In this document: positions 24,514 to 29,800 of the stretch, in pieces
Numbering within the stretch: position 1 is the first letter of the stretch
Layout of the letters: every line of letters begins with the position of its first letter
From: a virus
Strand: one strand, 5' to 3'
Length of the DNA stretch: 45,993 nt
Virus record (IMG/VR): IMGVR_UViG_3300028786_000014
Span: 1-45,993 of that record
Made by a program: the position numbers and the translations under genes
Notes under the pieces: model-generated
Database searches by the model: none
What the model saw: the letters and a program-made list of their open reading frames with translations, nothing else
What the model was told of the DNA's origin: nothing

Positions 24514-24566
24514 TGGAGTGAGGATTAAGCATCCTCTTAAGATCGAGCATTGCGCTTGGCGCTCCA
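24514..24566 (+). ncRNA. Structured non-tRNA element 2 in the tRNA array
   Basis: A 7-bp closing stem TGGAGTG/CGCTCCA encloses hairpin AGGAT-TAAGC-ATCCT, linker CTTAAGAT, and hairpin CGAGC-ATTGC-GCTTG. The linker shares TTAA, CGA and CATTGCG in order with element 1 (23464-23518). No anticodon arm or T loop. It sits tightly between Asp and Leu tRNAs. Confidence 0.55.
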
Positions 24567-24570
24567 ACAT

Positions 24571-24645
24571 GGTCCCTTGGCCCAACATGGTAGAGGCAAT
24601 AGGTTTAGGCCCTATACGGTGTCGGTTCGAATCCGACAGGGACTA
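24571..24645 (+). tRNA. tRNA-Leu (TAG), short variable region
   Basis: Acceptor GGTCCCT/AGGGACT; anticodon loop TTTAGGC on ATAGG/CCTAT; T arm GTCGG-TTCGAAT-CCGAC; discriminator A. The variable region is about five bases, whereas bacterial Leu tRNAs normally have a long variable arm. TAG here reads CTA; it is not an amber suppressor. Confidence 0.82.
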
Positions 24646-24657
24646 CTTGAAGTACAT

Positions 24658-24730
24658 GGTCCGGTCGTCTACTGGCTGTGGATACTCGGTTCTCACCCGA
24701 GAGGTCAGGGTTCAATCCCCTGCCGGACTA
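24658..24730 (+). tRNA. tRNA-Glu (CTC)
   Basis: Acceptor GGTCCGG/CCGGACT; anticodon loop TTCTCAC on CTCGG/CCGAG; T arm CAGGG-TTCAATC-CCCTG. Well formed. Confidence 0.9.
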
Positions 24731-24735
24731 CGCTA

Positions 24736-24806
24736 GCCCTCCTAGCTCAATGGTAGAGCACACGGTTGAAGCCCGTGAGACTGAGGTTCGATTCCTTGGG
24801 TCGGCA
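24736..24806 (+). tRNA. tRNA-Phe (GAA)
   Basis: Anticodon loop TTGAAGC on CACGG/CCGTG; D arm GCTC/GAGC; T arm TGAGG-TTCGATT-CCTTG; discriminator A. Acceptor GCCCTCC/GGTCGGC has mismatches at pairs 4 and 5. Confidence 0.85.
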
Positions 24807-24808
24807 CA

Positions 24809-24882
24809 CTTGCGTTAGCTTAAAGGTAAAGCACCTCGCTGTGACCGAGGGGAAACGGGATCGTTACCCGTACGCATGACCA
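24809..24882 (+). tRNA. tRNA-His (GTG)
   Basis: Anticodon loop CTGTGAC on CCTCG/CGAGG; acceptor CTTGCGT/ACGCATG with one mismatch at pair 2; encoded CCA. The T loop ATCGTTA departs from the TTCRANY pattern and no extra 5' G opposite a C73 is evident. Confidence 0.82.
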
Positions 24883-24885
24883 CTT

Positions 24886-24963
24886 GGGTCTGTAAGGTTT
24901 CGATCGGAGGGAAAGCCGCACGCGGAACCCTTCGGGACGCGGGTTCGATTCCCGCCAGATCCA
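24886..24963 (+). tRNA. tRNA-like gene, class II shape, isotype unclear
   Basis: Acceptor GGGTCTG/CAGATCC, T arm GCGGG-TTCGATT-CCCGC and a variable arm CCC-TTC-GGG are well formed. The D and anticodon arms between them do not fold cleanly; AGGGAAA could be a Ser (GGA) loop, but position 33 would be G and the stem is weak. May be degenerate. Confidence 0.5.
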
Positions 24964-24968
24964 CACGA

Positions 24969-24988
24969 CATGCGTACGGCGGCGCATG
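24969..24988 (+). ncRNA. Small spacer hairpin in the tRNA array
   Basis: CATGCG-TACGGCGG-CGCATG, six base pairs, lies in the 31-base gap before tRNA-Arg. Probably a processing signal. Confidence 0.35.
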
Positions 24989-24994
24989 GCTTAA

Positions 24995-25066
24995 GCTCGG
25001 TTCGTTCAACGGACAGGACAGGTGGCTACGAACCACCAGATAGGGGTTCGATTCCCTTACCGAGTA
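24995..25066 (+). tRNA. tRNA-Arg (ACG)
   Basis: Acceptor GCTCGGT/ACCGAGT; anticodon loop CTACGAA on a perfect GGTGG/CCACC stem; T arm AGGGG-TTCGATT-CCCTT. A34 is normally changed to inosine by TadA to read CGT, CGC and CGA. Confidence 0.92.
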
Positions 25067-25067
25067 C

Positions 25068-25142
25068 GCTCCGGTCGCACAGTCTGGTAGTGCATGGGAC
25101 TCTTAATCCCCGAGAACGTCGGTTCGAATCCGACCCGGAACA
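25068..25142 (+). tRNA. tRNA-Lys (CTT)
   Basis: Anticodon loop CTCTTAA; T arm GTCGG-TTCGAAT-CCGAC; acceptor GCTCCGG/CCGGAAC with one C-A mismatch at pair 2; discriminator A. Confidence 0.88.
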
Positions 25143-25143
25143 C

Positions 25144-25219
25144 GCCCTGCTAGCTCAACGGTTTAGAGTACCTGTTTAGTAATCAGGAGACGTGGGTTCG
25201 ATTCCTACGCGGGGCTCCA
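25144..25219 (+). tRNA. tRNA-Thr (AGT)
   Basis: Acceptor GCCCTGC/GCGGGGC; anticodon loop TTAGTAA on CCTGT/TCAGG; T arm GTGGG-TTCGATT-CCTAC; encoded CCA. A34 may be read as such or modified. Confidence 0.9.
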
Positions 25220-25220
25220 C

Positions 25221-25284
25221 AGTGAGAAGCACGGCCGTTGGGCGGCCGTGTTCTGACCGACAACGCCTTGAGTTGCGTCTCACT
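25221..25284 (+). ncRNA. Structured non-tRNA element 3 in the tRNA array
   Basis: A perfect 7-bp closing stem AGTGAGA/TCTCACT encloses hairpin CACGGCC-GTTGGGC-GGCCGTG and a second hairpin CAAC-GCCTTGA-GTTG. The first loop (CGTTG with its flanking C) can pair with CAACG of the linker, so a pseudoknot is possible. The 3' end GTTGCGTCTC matches element 1 (ATTGCGTCTC). Fills the Thr-Asn gap. Confidence 0.55.
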
Positions 25285-25287
25285 CAT

Positions 25288-25358
25288 TCTCGAATAGGAC
25301 AAAGGTAGTCCGGGTGGCTGTTAACCATCACATCTAGGTTCGATTCCTGGTTCGAGAG
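25288..25358 (+). tRNA. tRNA-Asn (GTT)
   Basis: Acceptor TCTCGAA/TTCGAGA fully paired; anticodon loop CTGTTAA on GGTGG/CCATC; T loop TTCGATT; discriminator G. Confidence 0.92.
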
Positions 25359-25359
25359 C

Positions 25360-25426
25360 TGCGCTACTAAAGGATAGGTCTGAGCCTCCTAAGCCTAGAT
25401 CGAGGGTTCGAATCCCTCTAGCGCTA
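25360..25426 (+). tRNA. tRNA-Arg (CCT), shortened D arm
   Basis: Anticodon loop CTCCTAA; T arm GAGGG-TTCGAAT-CCCTC; acceptor TGCGCTA/TAGCGCT with a T-T mismatch at pair 1. Only about 14 bases separate acceptor and anticodon stems, so the D arm is reduced; total 67 bases. Confidence 0.78.
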
Positions 25427-25427
25427 C

Positions 25428-25498
25428 GCTCCCTTCGTCTAATGGAAGGGCCGCTGTCCTACAAACAGCAGATGGCAGTTCGATTCTGTCAGGGAGCA
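25428..25498 (+). tRNA. tRNA-Val (TAC)
   Basis: Acceptor GCTCCCT/AGGGAGC fully paired; anticodon stem GCTGT/ACAGC with loop CCTACAA, giving TAC but with C at position 33; T arm GGCAG-TTCGATT-CTGTC. Confidence 0.88.
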
Positions 25499-25556
25499 CT
25501 CGTAACGTCAGACCGGCAGACGTTGCTGTATCCAAGTCCGGTATCATCGAGACGAG
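25499..25556 (+). ncRNA. Structured element 4 at the end of the tRNA array
   Basis: Closing stem CTCGT/ACGAG (5 bp) encloses hairpin AACGTC-AGACCGGCA-GACGTT. Loop bases ACCGG can pair with CCGGT at 25538-25542, an H-type pseudoknot. The stem-hairpin-linker order resembles elements 1-3, but the linker sequence is different. Confidence 0.45.
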
Positions 25557-25560
25557 CTTG

Positions 25561-25588
25561 ACCCGCATCCCCCTAGGTGCGGGTTATT
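25561..25588 (+). terminator. Terminator after the tRNA array
   Basis: ACCCGCA-10-TGCGGGT stem followed by TATTGG. Seven base pairs and a weak T-run suggest a partial terminator between the tRNA array and the scaffold gene. Confidence 0.55.
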
Positions 25589-25622
25589 GGCGTTTCATCC
25601 AACTAAGAATCTAGGAGTTCGC

Positions 25623-26108
25623 GTGACTAATTGGGGATTTGACGACAGCCAGACTGGCGACCAGGGCAACAACAACTTCGATACGCCCGGTGGGCTTCGA
25701 CAGTTTGCGGAGAAGACTCAGCAGGAGAACAAGGCTCTCAAGGATCAGCTAGCAGAGATTCAGAGGACCCTCCAGGTTCAGAGTGTTCAGTCTGTATTCA
25801 ATGATCTAGGCGTTCCAGGTGCAGCAGCGCTGTACCAGGGAGATGCCGATCCAGCGAAGATCAAGTCGTGGGTCGACGACCAGCGCAAGATCTTCGGTGG
25901 CAACACTCAGGGGACGCCAGATACGACCCCACCAGTTGACGTACGACCAGCAGAGTCTCTTCCTCCGATGCTCCAGCAGCAGATGGAGGCGTTCAACCAG
26001 GCGGGCCAGCAGGGCTCGCCACTTGGAACGGTTGAGCAGGCTCATGCGAACGTCAACGATGCCACTGATCTACAGGGACTTATCAATGCGATGAACTTCG
26101 GACGATAA
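25623..26108 (+). CDS. Probable capsid scaffolding protein
   Basis: 161 residues, GTG start with TAGGAG six bases upstream; the longer frame from 25587 lacks a ribosome site. A coiled-coil (FAEKTQQENKALKDQLAEIQRTLQ, about 25-48) and an otherwise polar, Gln/Pro-rich sequence right before the capsid gene fit a scaffold that guides procapsid assembly and is later lost. No enzymatic motif. Confidence 0.75.
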   Translation: MTNWGFDDSQTGDQGNNNFDTPGGLRQFAEKTQQENKALKDQLAEIQRTLQVQSVQSVFNDLGVPGAAALYQGDADPAKIKSWVDDQRKIFGGNTQGTPDTTPPVDVRPAESLPPMLQQQMEAFNQAGQQGSPLGTVEQAHANVNDATDLQGLINAMNFGR

Positions 26109-26165
26109 AGACAAGAAAGTCTTGTCGCAGTCCGCTAGCAACTTCGTTGCGTAGCTAAGCCCTCT

Positions 26166-26185
26166 CCTAGTGAGGACTAGGTATG
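26166..26185 (+). promoter_or_regulatory. Hairpin presenting the capsid-gene ribosome site
   Basis: CCTAGT-GAGG-ACTAGG folds with the Shine-Dalgarno core GAGG exposed as the loop, six bases before an ATG at 26183. That ATG opens a short frame identical at first to the sequence just ahead of the capsid gene. Two more hairpins, GACAAGA-AAG-TCTTGTC at 26110-26126 and GCAAC-TTC-GTTGC at about 26139-26151, precede it. Confidence 0.6.
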
Positions 26186-26224
26186 GCTAACGCCTTTACA
26201 CCCGTCCTTTCGAAGACTAGTTAA
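26183..26224 (+). other. Orphan 5' end of the major capsid gene
   Basis: ATG GCT AAC GCC TTT AC starts an open frame of 13 codons (MANAFTPVLSKTS) that then stops. The same GCTAACGCCTTTAC occurs at 26655-26668, there in frame with the capsid protein. The natural capsid start therefore seems to be here, cut from the rest of the gene by the HNH gene. Frame across the insert is not kept (469 bases between repeats). Confidence 0.65.
26186..26199 (+). repeat. Direct repeat flanking the HNH insert, left copy
   Basis: GCTAACGCCTTTAC, 14 bases, identical to the copy at the other side of the HNH gene. Confidence 0.9.
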
Positions 26225-26253
26225 CACTTCCCGAAAGGACGTGAGACCAAGGA

Positions 26254-26655
26254 GTGAAACGCTGCAATAGGTGCGGCATCGAGAAGCCCGTGGAAGGCTT
26301 CTATCGGAATAGTAGATCCAGCGATGGACTACAGGGCTACTGTAAGCAGTGTGATAAAATCAGGCGTGAAACACCTGAACGCATGGAAGCTAAAAAACAT
26401 AGCGCATGGTTGGGCCAGCTTAAAAAGTATGGCATAACCGAATCCGAATACAATCAGATGTTCTCTGACCAGATGGGACTTTGTCGTATCTGTCAGAAGC
26501 CAGAAGTTGACATCAGGCTAGCAGTTGATCACGATCACGAGACCGGCAAGGTCCGTGGACTGCTGTGCAAGAGATGCAATATGGCTATTGGTCTGCTTGA
26601 CGATGACCCACAGATCGTGACTAGCGCAGCCCTATACCTCCGAGGCAACAAATAG
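26254..26655 (+). CDS. HNH endonuclease inserted in the capsid gene
   Basis: 133 residues. CNRCGIEKPVEGFY and CKQC knuckles, CRIC, LAVDHDHETGKVRGLLCKRCNMAIGLLDDDP: endonuclease VII-like HNH, the same family as the genes at 9526 and 38421. GTG is the only possible start after an in-frame stop; the AAGGA just before it is too close to be ideal. The stop codon TAG overlaps the right direct repeat. Probable homing endonuclease that has invaded a conserved site in the capsid gene. Confidence 0.85.
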   Translation: MKRCNRCGIEKPVEGFYRNSRSSDGLQGYCKQCDKIRRETPERMEAKKHSAWLGQLKKYGITESEYNQMFSDQMGLCRICQKPEVDIRLAVDHDHETGKVRGLLCKRCNMAIGLLDDDPQIVTSAALYLRGNK

Positions 26656-26668
26656 CTAACGCCTTTAC
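26655..26668 (+). repeat. Direct repeat flanking the HNH insert, right copy
   Basis: GCTAACGCCTTTAC begins with the last base of the HNH stop codon and continues in frame into the capsid protein (ANAFTGTAAMSNLV). Confidence 0.9.
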
Positions 26669-26681
26669 CGGTACCGCTGCA

Positions 26682-27620
26682 ATGTCGAACCTCGTCCAGA
26701 CCGCCTATGACAGGGCGCTGGAGTTCGCACTGCGTGCGCAGCCGACTTTCCGTAACATCGTAGACAAGAAGCCAGTGGCCCAGGCAATGCCTGGATCTAG
26801 CGTTGTCTTCGAGCTTTACCAGGATCTAGCACAGCAGATCACTCCGCTCAACGAGCTGGTTGATCCCGATGCCGTGGCTGCTGGACAGCCGACCACCGTT
26901 ACGGTTACTCTGAACGAGTACGGTAACGCGATCCTCGTGTCTAACAAGCTTGATCTGTTCAGCTTCACCGACGTGACCGCAGGTCTCGTCAACCAGGTGG
27001 CGTGGAACCTGATCGACTCTATCGACCTTATCGTACAGAACGTTCTACAGGCAGGAACTCAGGTCATCCGTCAGAACGGTGACCCAGCTACTGTCAACCC
27101 AACGTACAACGGTGGTACCACTGCTGGTGTAACGACTGCTTCTATCTACAGTTCCAAGGCTATCCGCCTTGCAGTAGCAAAGCTTCGCTTCCAGAAGGTC
27201 CACCCTAACAAGGGTTCGTACTACACCACGTACATCTCTCCCGAGGTCTCCATGGATCTCCGTGCCGAGACTGGTAACGCAGCTTGGCGTCCACCGCACG
27301 AGTACTCTTCTGCCGGTAACATCTGGGCAGGAGAGATCGGTGAGTACGAGGGTTCTGTATTCATCGAGACCCCTCGCGTGAACTACGCACTGACCGGTGC
27401 TGGTGCTGCGGTTAACGTCTTCCAGACCTACACCGTAGGTCAGCAGGCGCTAGCCGAGGCTGTTGCCGAGGAGTTCCACACCGTTCGTGGACCAGTTGTA
27501 GATAAGCTTACCCGCTTCCAGCCTCTTGGTTGGTACGGCGTAGCAGGATGGTCTCTGTACCGTCCCGAGTCTCTGATCCGCACCGAGACTACTGCTTCCA
27601 TCCACACCACTGGAGCGTAA
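26682..27620 (+). CDS. Major capsid protein, N4-gp56-like; 5' end interrupted
   Basis: 312 residues from the first in-frame ATG. The pattern YTVGQQALAEAVAEEFHTVRG and FQPLGWYGVAGWSLYRPE near the end is that of the N4-gp56 capsid family with an HK97-type fold. No Shine-Dalgarno precedes this ATG, and the frame is open upstream through ANAFTGTAA, which matches the orphan start at 26183. So either translation restarts here after the HNH gene, or RNA splicing or ribosome bypassing joins the two parts. Confidence 0.88.
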   Translation: MSNLVQTAYDRALEFALRAQPTFRNIVDKKPVAQAMPGSSVVFELYQDLAQQITPLNELVDPDAVAAGQPTTVTVTLNEYGNAILVSNKLDLFSFTDVTAGLVNQVAWNLIDSIDLIVQNVLQAGTQVIRQNGDPATVNPTYNGGTTAGVTTASIYSSKAIRLAVAKLRFQKVHPNKGSYYTTYISPEVSMDLRAETGNAAWRPPHEYSSAGNIWAGEIGEYEGSVFIETPRVNYALTGAGAAVNVFQTYTVGQQALAEAVAEEFHTVRGPVVDKLTRFQPLGWYGVAGWSLYRPESLIRTETTASIHTTGA

Positions 27621-27625
27621 TTGAT

Positions 27626-27653
27626 AGAGGGGGCCTACGGGCCCCCTCTTTCT
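27626..27653 (+). terminator. Rho-independent terminator after the capsid gene
   Basis: Perfect 10-bp stem AGAGGGGGCC/GGCCCCCTCT with loop TACG, followed by TTTCTG. Probably lowers transcription into the decoration and tail genes, giving excess capsid mRNA. Confidence 0.85.
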
Positions 27654-27666
27654 GATAGGAGAACAA

Positions 27667-27990
27667 ATGTCTGGTCTCGATAACACGAGCTACACCGTAC
27701 GTACAGTCACTGGAACCACTGCTACGGCAACCGCCCAGGACTCTGTCATCATCTTTACCAACGCAGCAACCAAGACGCTGACCCTTCCTCCGGTCGCGAC
27801 TACTCAGCCGGGTCGAGAGTATTACGTCATCTGCAATAACACCGGCGTTCTTACCATCGATGCAAACGCTGCCGAGCTAATCAACGGAGCTGCTACGTTC
27901 GCAGTAGTAGCTGGAACCGCTGGTGGTTCTACCGGTCGTGCAGGAGTCGTGTCTGACGGAACTCAGTGGTTCACCACTTACTCTCAGTGA
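27667..27990 (+). CDS. Decoration or cement-like protein 1
   Basis: 107 residues after AGGAGAACAA. Beta-rich: SVIIFTNAATKTLTLPP, PGREYYVICNN, and WFTTYSQ at the end. Same design and start (MSG.DNTSYTVRT) as the next gene. Position after the capsid and small beta fold suggest a capsid-binding or head-fibre protein; not proven. Confidence 0.75.
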   Translation: MSGLDNTSYTVRTVTGTTATATAQDSVIIFTNAATKTLTLPPVATTQPGREYYVICNNTGVLTIDANAAELINGAATFAVVAGTAGGSTGRAGVVSDGTQWFTTYSQ

Positions 27991-28000
27991 GTGATGCGGT

Positions 28001-28333
28001 ATGAGTGGAAGCGACAACACTTCTTATACCGTAAGAACGGATAGCACTGGCGGTGCTATCCACACACCGTGGCGAGATACCGACTCGGTAATCATCTACA
28101 ACTCAAACGGATTTGCGTTCCTCGATCTGCCGAAGGCTTCTACCGTCCCCGGGCGTGTAGTAACTGCAAGGCCGATCGGTTCCGGTTCGTACATCTTCTT
28201 TCCGTTTGCAGGTGACTCTGTGAACGGCAACGCCAACCTAGACGTAATGTCTGGTGGTGTCGCTGCAATCGTTAGCGATGGAGTCAATAGCTGGTTCACC
28301 TTGTACTCTCGCAACACACAAGTAGACCCATAA
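28001..28333 (+). CDS. Decoration or cement-like protein 2
   Basis: 110 residues. MSGSDNTSYTVRTDSTG, DSVIIYNSNGFAFLDLP, PGRVVTARP, VVSDGVNSWFTLYS: a diverged duplicate of the previous protein. The two could form mixed oligomers or serve different sites on the head. Confidence 0.75.
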   Translation: MSGSDNTSYTVRTDSTGGAIHTPWRDTDSVIIYNSNGFAFLDLPKASTVPGRVVTARPIGSGSYIFFPFAGDSVNGNANLDVMSGGVAAIVSDGVNSWFTLYSRNTQVDP

Positions 28334-28349
28334 CAACTGGAGCCTCCCT

Positions 28350-28673
28350 ATGGCAAACTGGATCTTTACGACTCCTACTGTCAGGGAGGCTCCGTTTGCA
28401 TGGAACCCACTGATGGAACGCTACTCTATGAACCGAGCTATCTCGATCGTAGAAGTTAGTCCTGGAGTGTACGAGCAAGTACGCTACGACGCGTACACCA
28501 ATGAGCTTGGTGCAGTAAACCTGCCCAAGGTACCTACCGATCCGTACCCCGAGCCTTCGCTCGGGCTTCACTATTTCCGTGGTGGATACGAGTGGATCGT
28601 AGATGACGCAACCAAGGCGGCGCTTATCGCCGCCAACGTGGGTGTAGACAACACCAATTTCACCCCGGCATGA
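28350..28673 (+). CDS. Hypothetical virion protein, 107 aa
   Basis: Starts MANWIFTTPTVREAPFAWNPLMERYSMNR. Beta-rich with aromatic clusters and YFRGGYEWIVDD near the C-terminus. Possibly a head completion or tail attachment protein. The ribosome site is weak (CTGGAGCCTCCCT). Confidence 0.7.
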   Translation: MANWIFTTPTVREAPFAWNPLMERYSMNRAISIVEVSPGVYEQVRYDAYTNELGAVNLPKVPTDPYPEPSLGLHYFRGGYEWIVDDATKAALIAANVGVDNTNFTPA

Positions 28674-28686
28674 CGAAGGAGAACTC

Positions 28687-28860
28687 ATGGCTGCAAAGCC
28701 TAACAAGAAGGCTCCACTCGGTCAGGGTGGAAGGTTCGCTGCCGTAGCCAAGGCTGCTGGTGGCGGAAAGAAGGGTGCAGCTATCGCTGCCTCTGCCGGA
28801 AGGAAGAAGTACGGCAATGCCAAGATGACCAAGATGGCTGCCAAGGGAAAGAAGAAGTAA
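28687..28860 (+). CDS. Basic Ala/Gly/Lys micro-protein, 57 aa
   Basis: Starts at ATG with GAAGGAGAACTC upstream. Composition is histone-like: AAKPNKKAPLGQGGRFAAVAKAAGGGKKG and ends MAAKGKKK. Probably binds DNA inside the head or neutralises charge. Stop overlaps the next start (TAATGA). Confidence 0.8.
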   Translation: MAAKPNKKAPLGQGGRFAAVAKAAGGGKKGAAIAASAGRKKYGNAKMTKMAAKGKKK

Positions 28861-29114
28861 TGACTCAGTACGATCCGGCGATCGAGCCTTGCGATCCGAA
28901 CTACCAGCCGTACCTTGACATGCTCAAGTACGGCCAGTCCGTCATCGAGGGCCCAGGTGGAACTACCACCCACATCGAGAACAACGAGAAGGGCATCCTA
29001 GAGACCAACCTCTTCGGTGTCATCGCACTGCACCAGCAGGCAGACCTGTCCTCCGCCCATGACGCTGAGCGTCAGGGCGTGTATCGAACAAACAGCGTGG
29101 GCGACAATGACTAA
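28860..29114 (+). CDS. Hypothetical protein, 84 aa
   Basis: ATG shares its A with the previous stop. Acidic N-terminal half (YDPAIEPCDPNYQPYLDML), then TTTHIENNEKGILETNLFGVIALHQQ. Function unknown; coupled on both sides by overlaps. Confidence 0.75.
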   Translation: MTQYDPAIEPCDPNYQPYLDMLKYGQSVIEGPGGTTTHIENNEKGILETNLFGVIALHQQADLSSAHDAERQGVYRTNSVGDND

Positions 29115-29361
29115 GAGGAAGAACAACTGCTCTTCCGGTTGTCTCACCAAGGACCACAAGTCTTGGGGCGATTGTGTTCGAGCCAAGAGAGTCAACCTAG
29201 ATCCCGAACTAGCTGACACCCAAGCCCGTAAGGCTTGGGACAGAGAGCTTGAGGATTTCAGGGACGCTAAGTCCCAGGGCATCAACCCACGTGGAACAAC
29301 TCGTGCGAAGATCGATGAAGCAGTACGAATCAGCAACGAGACTGGAGTAGCGTATGGCTGA
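29107..29361 (+). CDS. Hypothetical protein, 84 aa
   Basis: ATG chosen at the overlap with the previous gene; the frame is open further upstream but would overlap that gene heavily. Sequence MTKRKNNCSSGCLTKDHKSWGDCVRAKRV has three Cys and a His; the rest is a charged helix (ADTQARKAWDRELEDFRDAKSQG). In actinophages such CxxxC-DHxSxGxC proteins sit by the tail genes; role unknown. Confidence 0.75.
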   Translation: MTKRKNNCSSGCLTKDHKSWGDCVRAKRVNLDPELADTQARKAWDRELEDFRDAKSQGINPRGTTRAKIDEAVRISNETGVAYG

Positions 29362-29791
29362 GCAGGTAGTTAGGATCGAAGGGGTAGCGCCCACCCTTGG
29401 GTCTATTCCCGTAACCATTACAAGCACCACTCCATCAACCGCTCCAGCCTCATCCTCCATTCTGGCCGGTAGTGTTATCGATGATAGTGCTATTATCACC
29501 ATCCCAGCCAATCGAGCCTGGTATGGATGGGTCTCACTTACGGCTTCCCTCGCTGGAGCAAGTCAGACTTCCACGGTATCAGTGAACACTACGGGTACTG
29601 GAGTGATCCCAGCGGACACTGTAAGTCTACTTGCCCTCACTCTAGCAACCGGTACGACTAACGACGGAATCGCGCTAGATATGCGAACCCCCTACATCTA
29701 CGTATACGCGGGCTCCACTGCCGCAACCCTAGATGTATCAATCGACGGAGCAGCTACCAACACTGCTACGGCGTACGGCTTTCTACTGTAA
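29354..29791 (+). CDS. Hypothetical beta-rich virion protein, 145 aa
   Basis: Overlaps the previous gene by eight bases. Ser/Thr/Ala-rich beta strands throughout (VTITSTTPSTAPASSSIL, YIYVYAGSTAATLDVSIDG). Resembles receptor- or head-decoration proteins with a jelly-roll-like fold, but I cannot name the family. Confidence 0.75.
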   Translation: MAEQVVRIEGVAPTLGSIPVTITSTTPSTAPASSSILAGSVIDDSAIITIPANRAWYGWVSLTASLAGASQTSTVSVNTTGTGVIPADTVSLLALTLATGTTNDGIALDMRTPYIYVYAGSTAATLDVSIDGAATNTATAYGFLL

Positions 29792-29800
29792 GGAGTGACT

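Noticed and set aside
24571-24645. Amber suppressor tRNA
   Set aside because: The anticodon is UAG, which reads CUA. A suppressor of the UAG stop would need CUA.
24966-25179. Protein-coding frames across the tRNA array
   Set aside because: They are by-products of tRNA sequence without start signals.
26186-26668. Group I intron in the capsid gene
   Set aside because: Outside the HNH frame only about 70 bases remain, too few for a catalytic core, and no position gives the exon-final U and intron-final G within the repeats.
29017-29106. Upstream extension of the 84-residue gene at 29107
   Set aside because: It would overlap the preceding gene almost fully in another frame and has no ribosome site.
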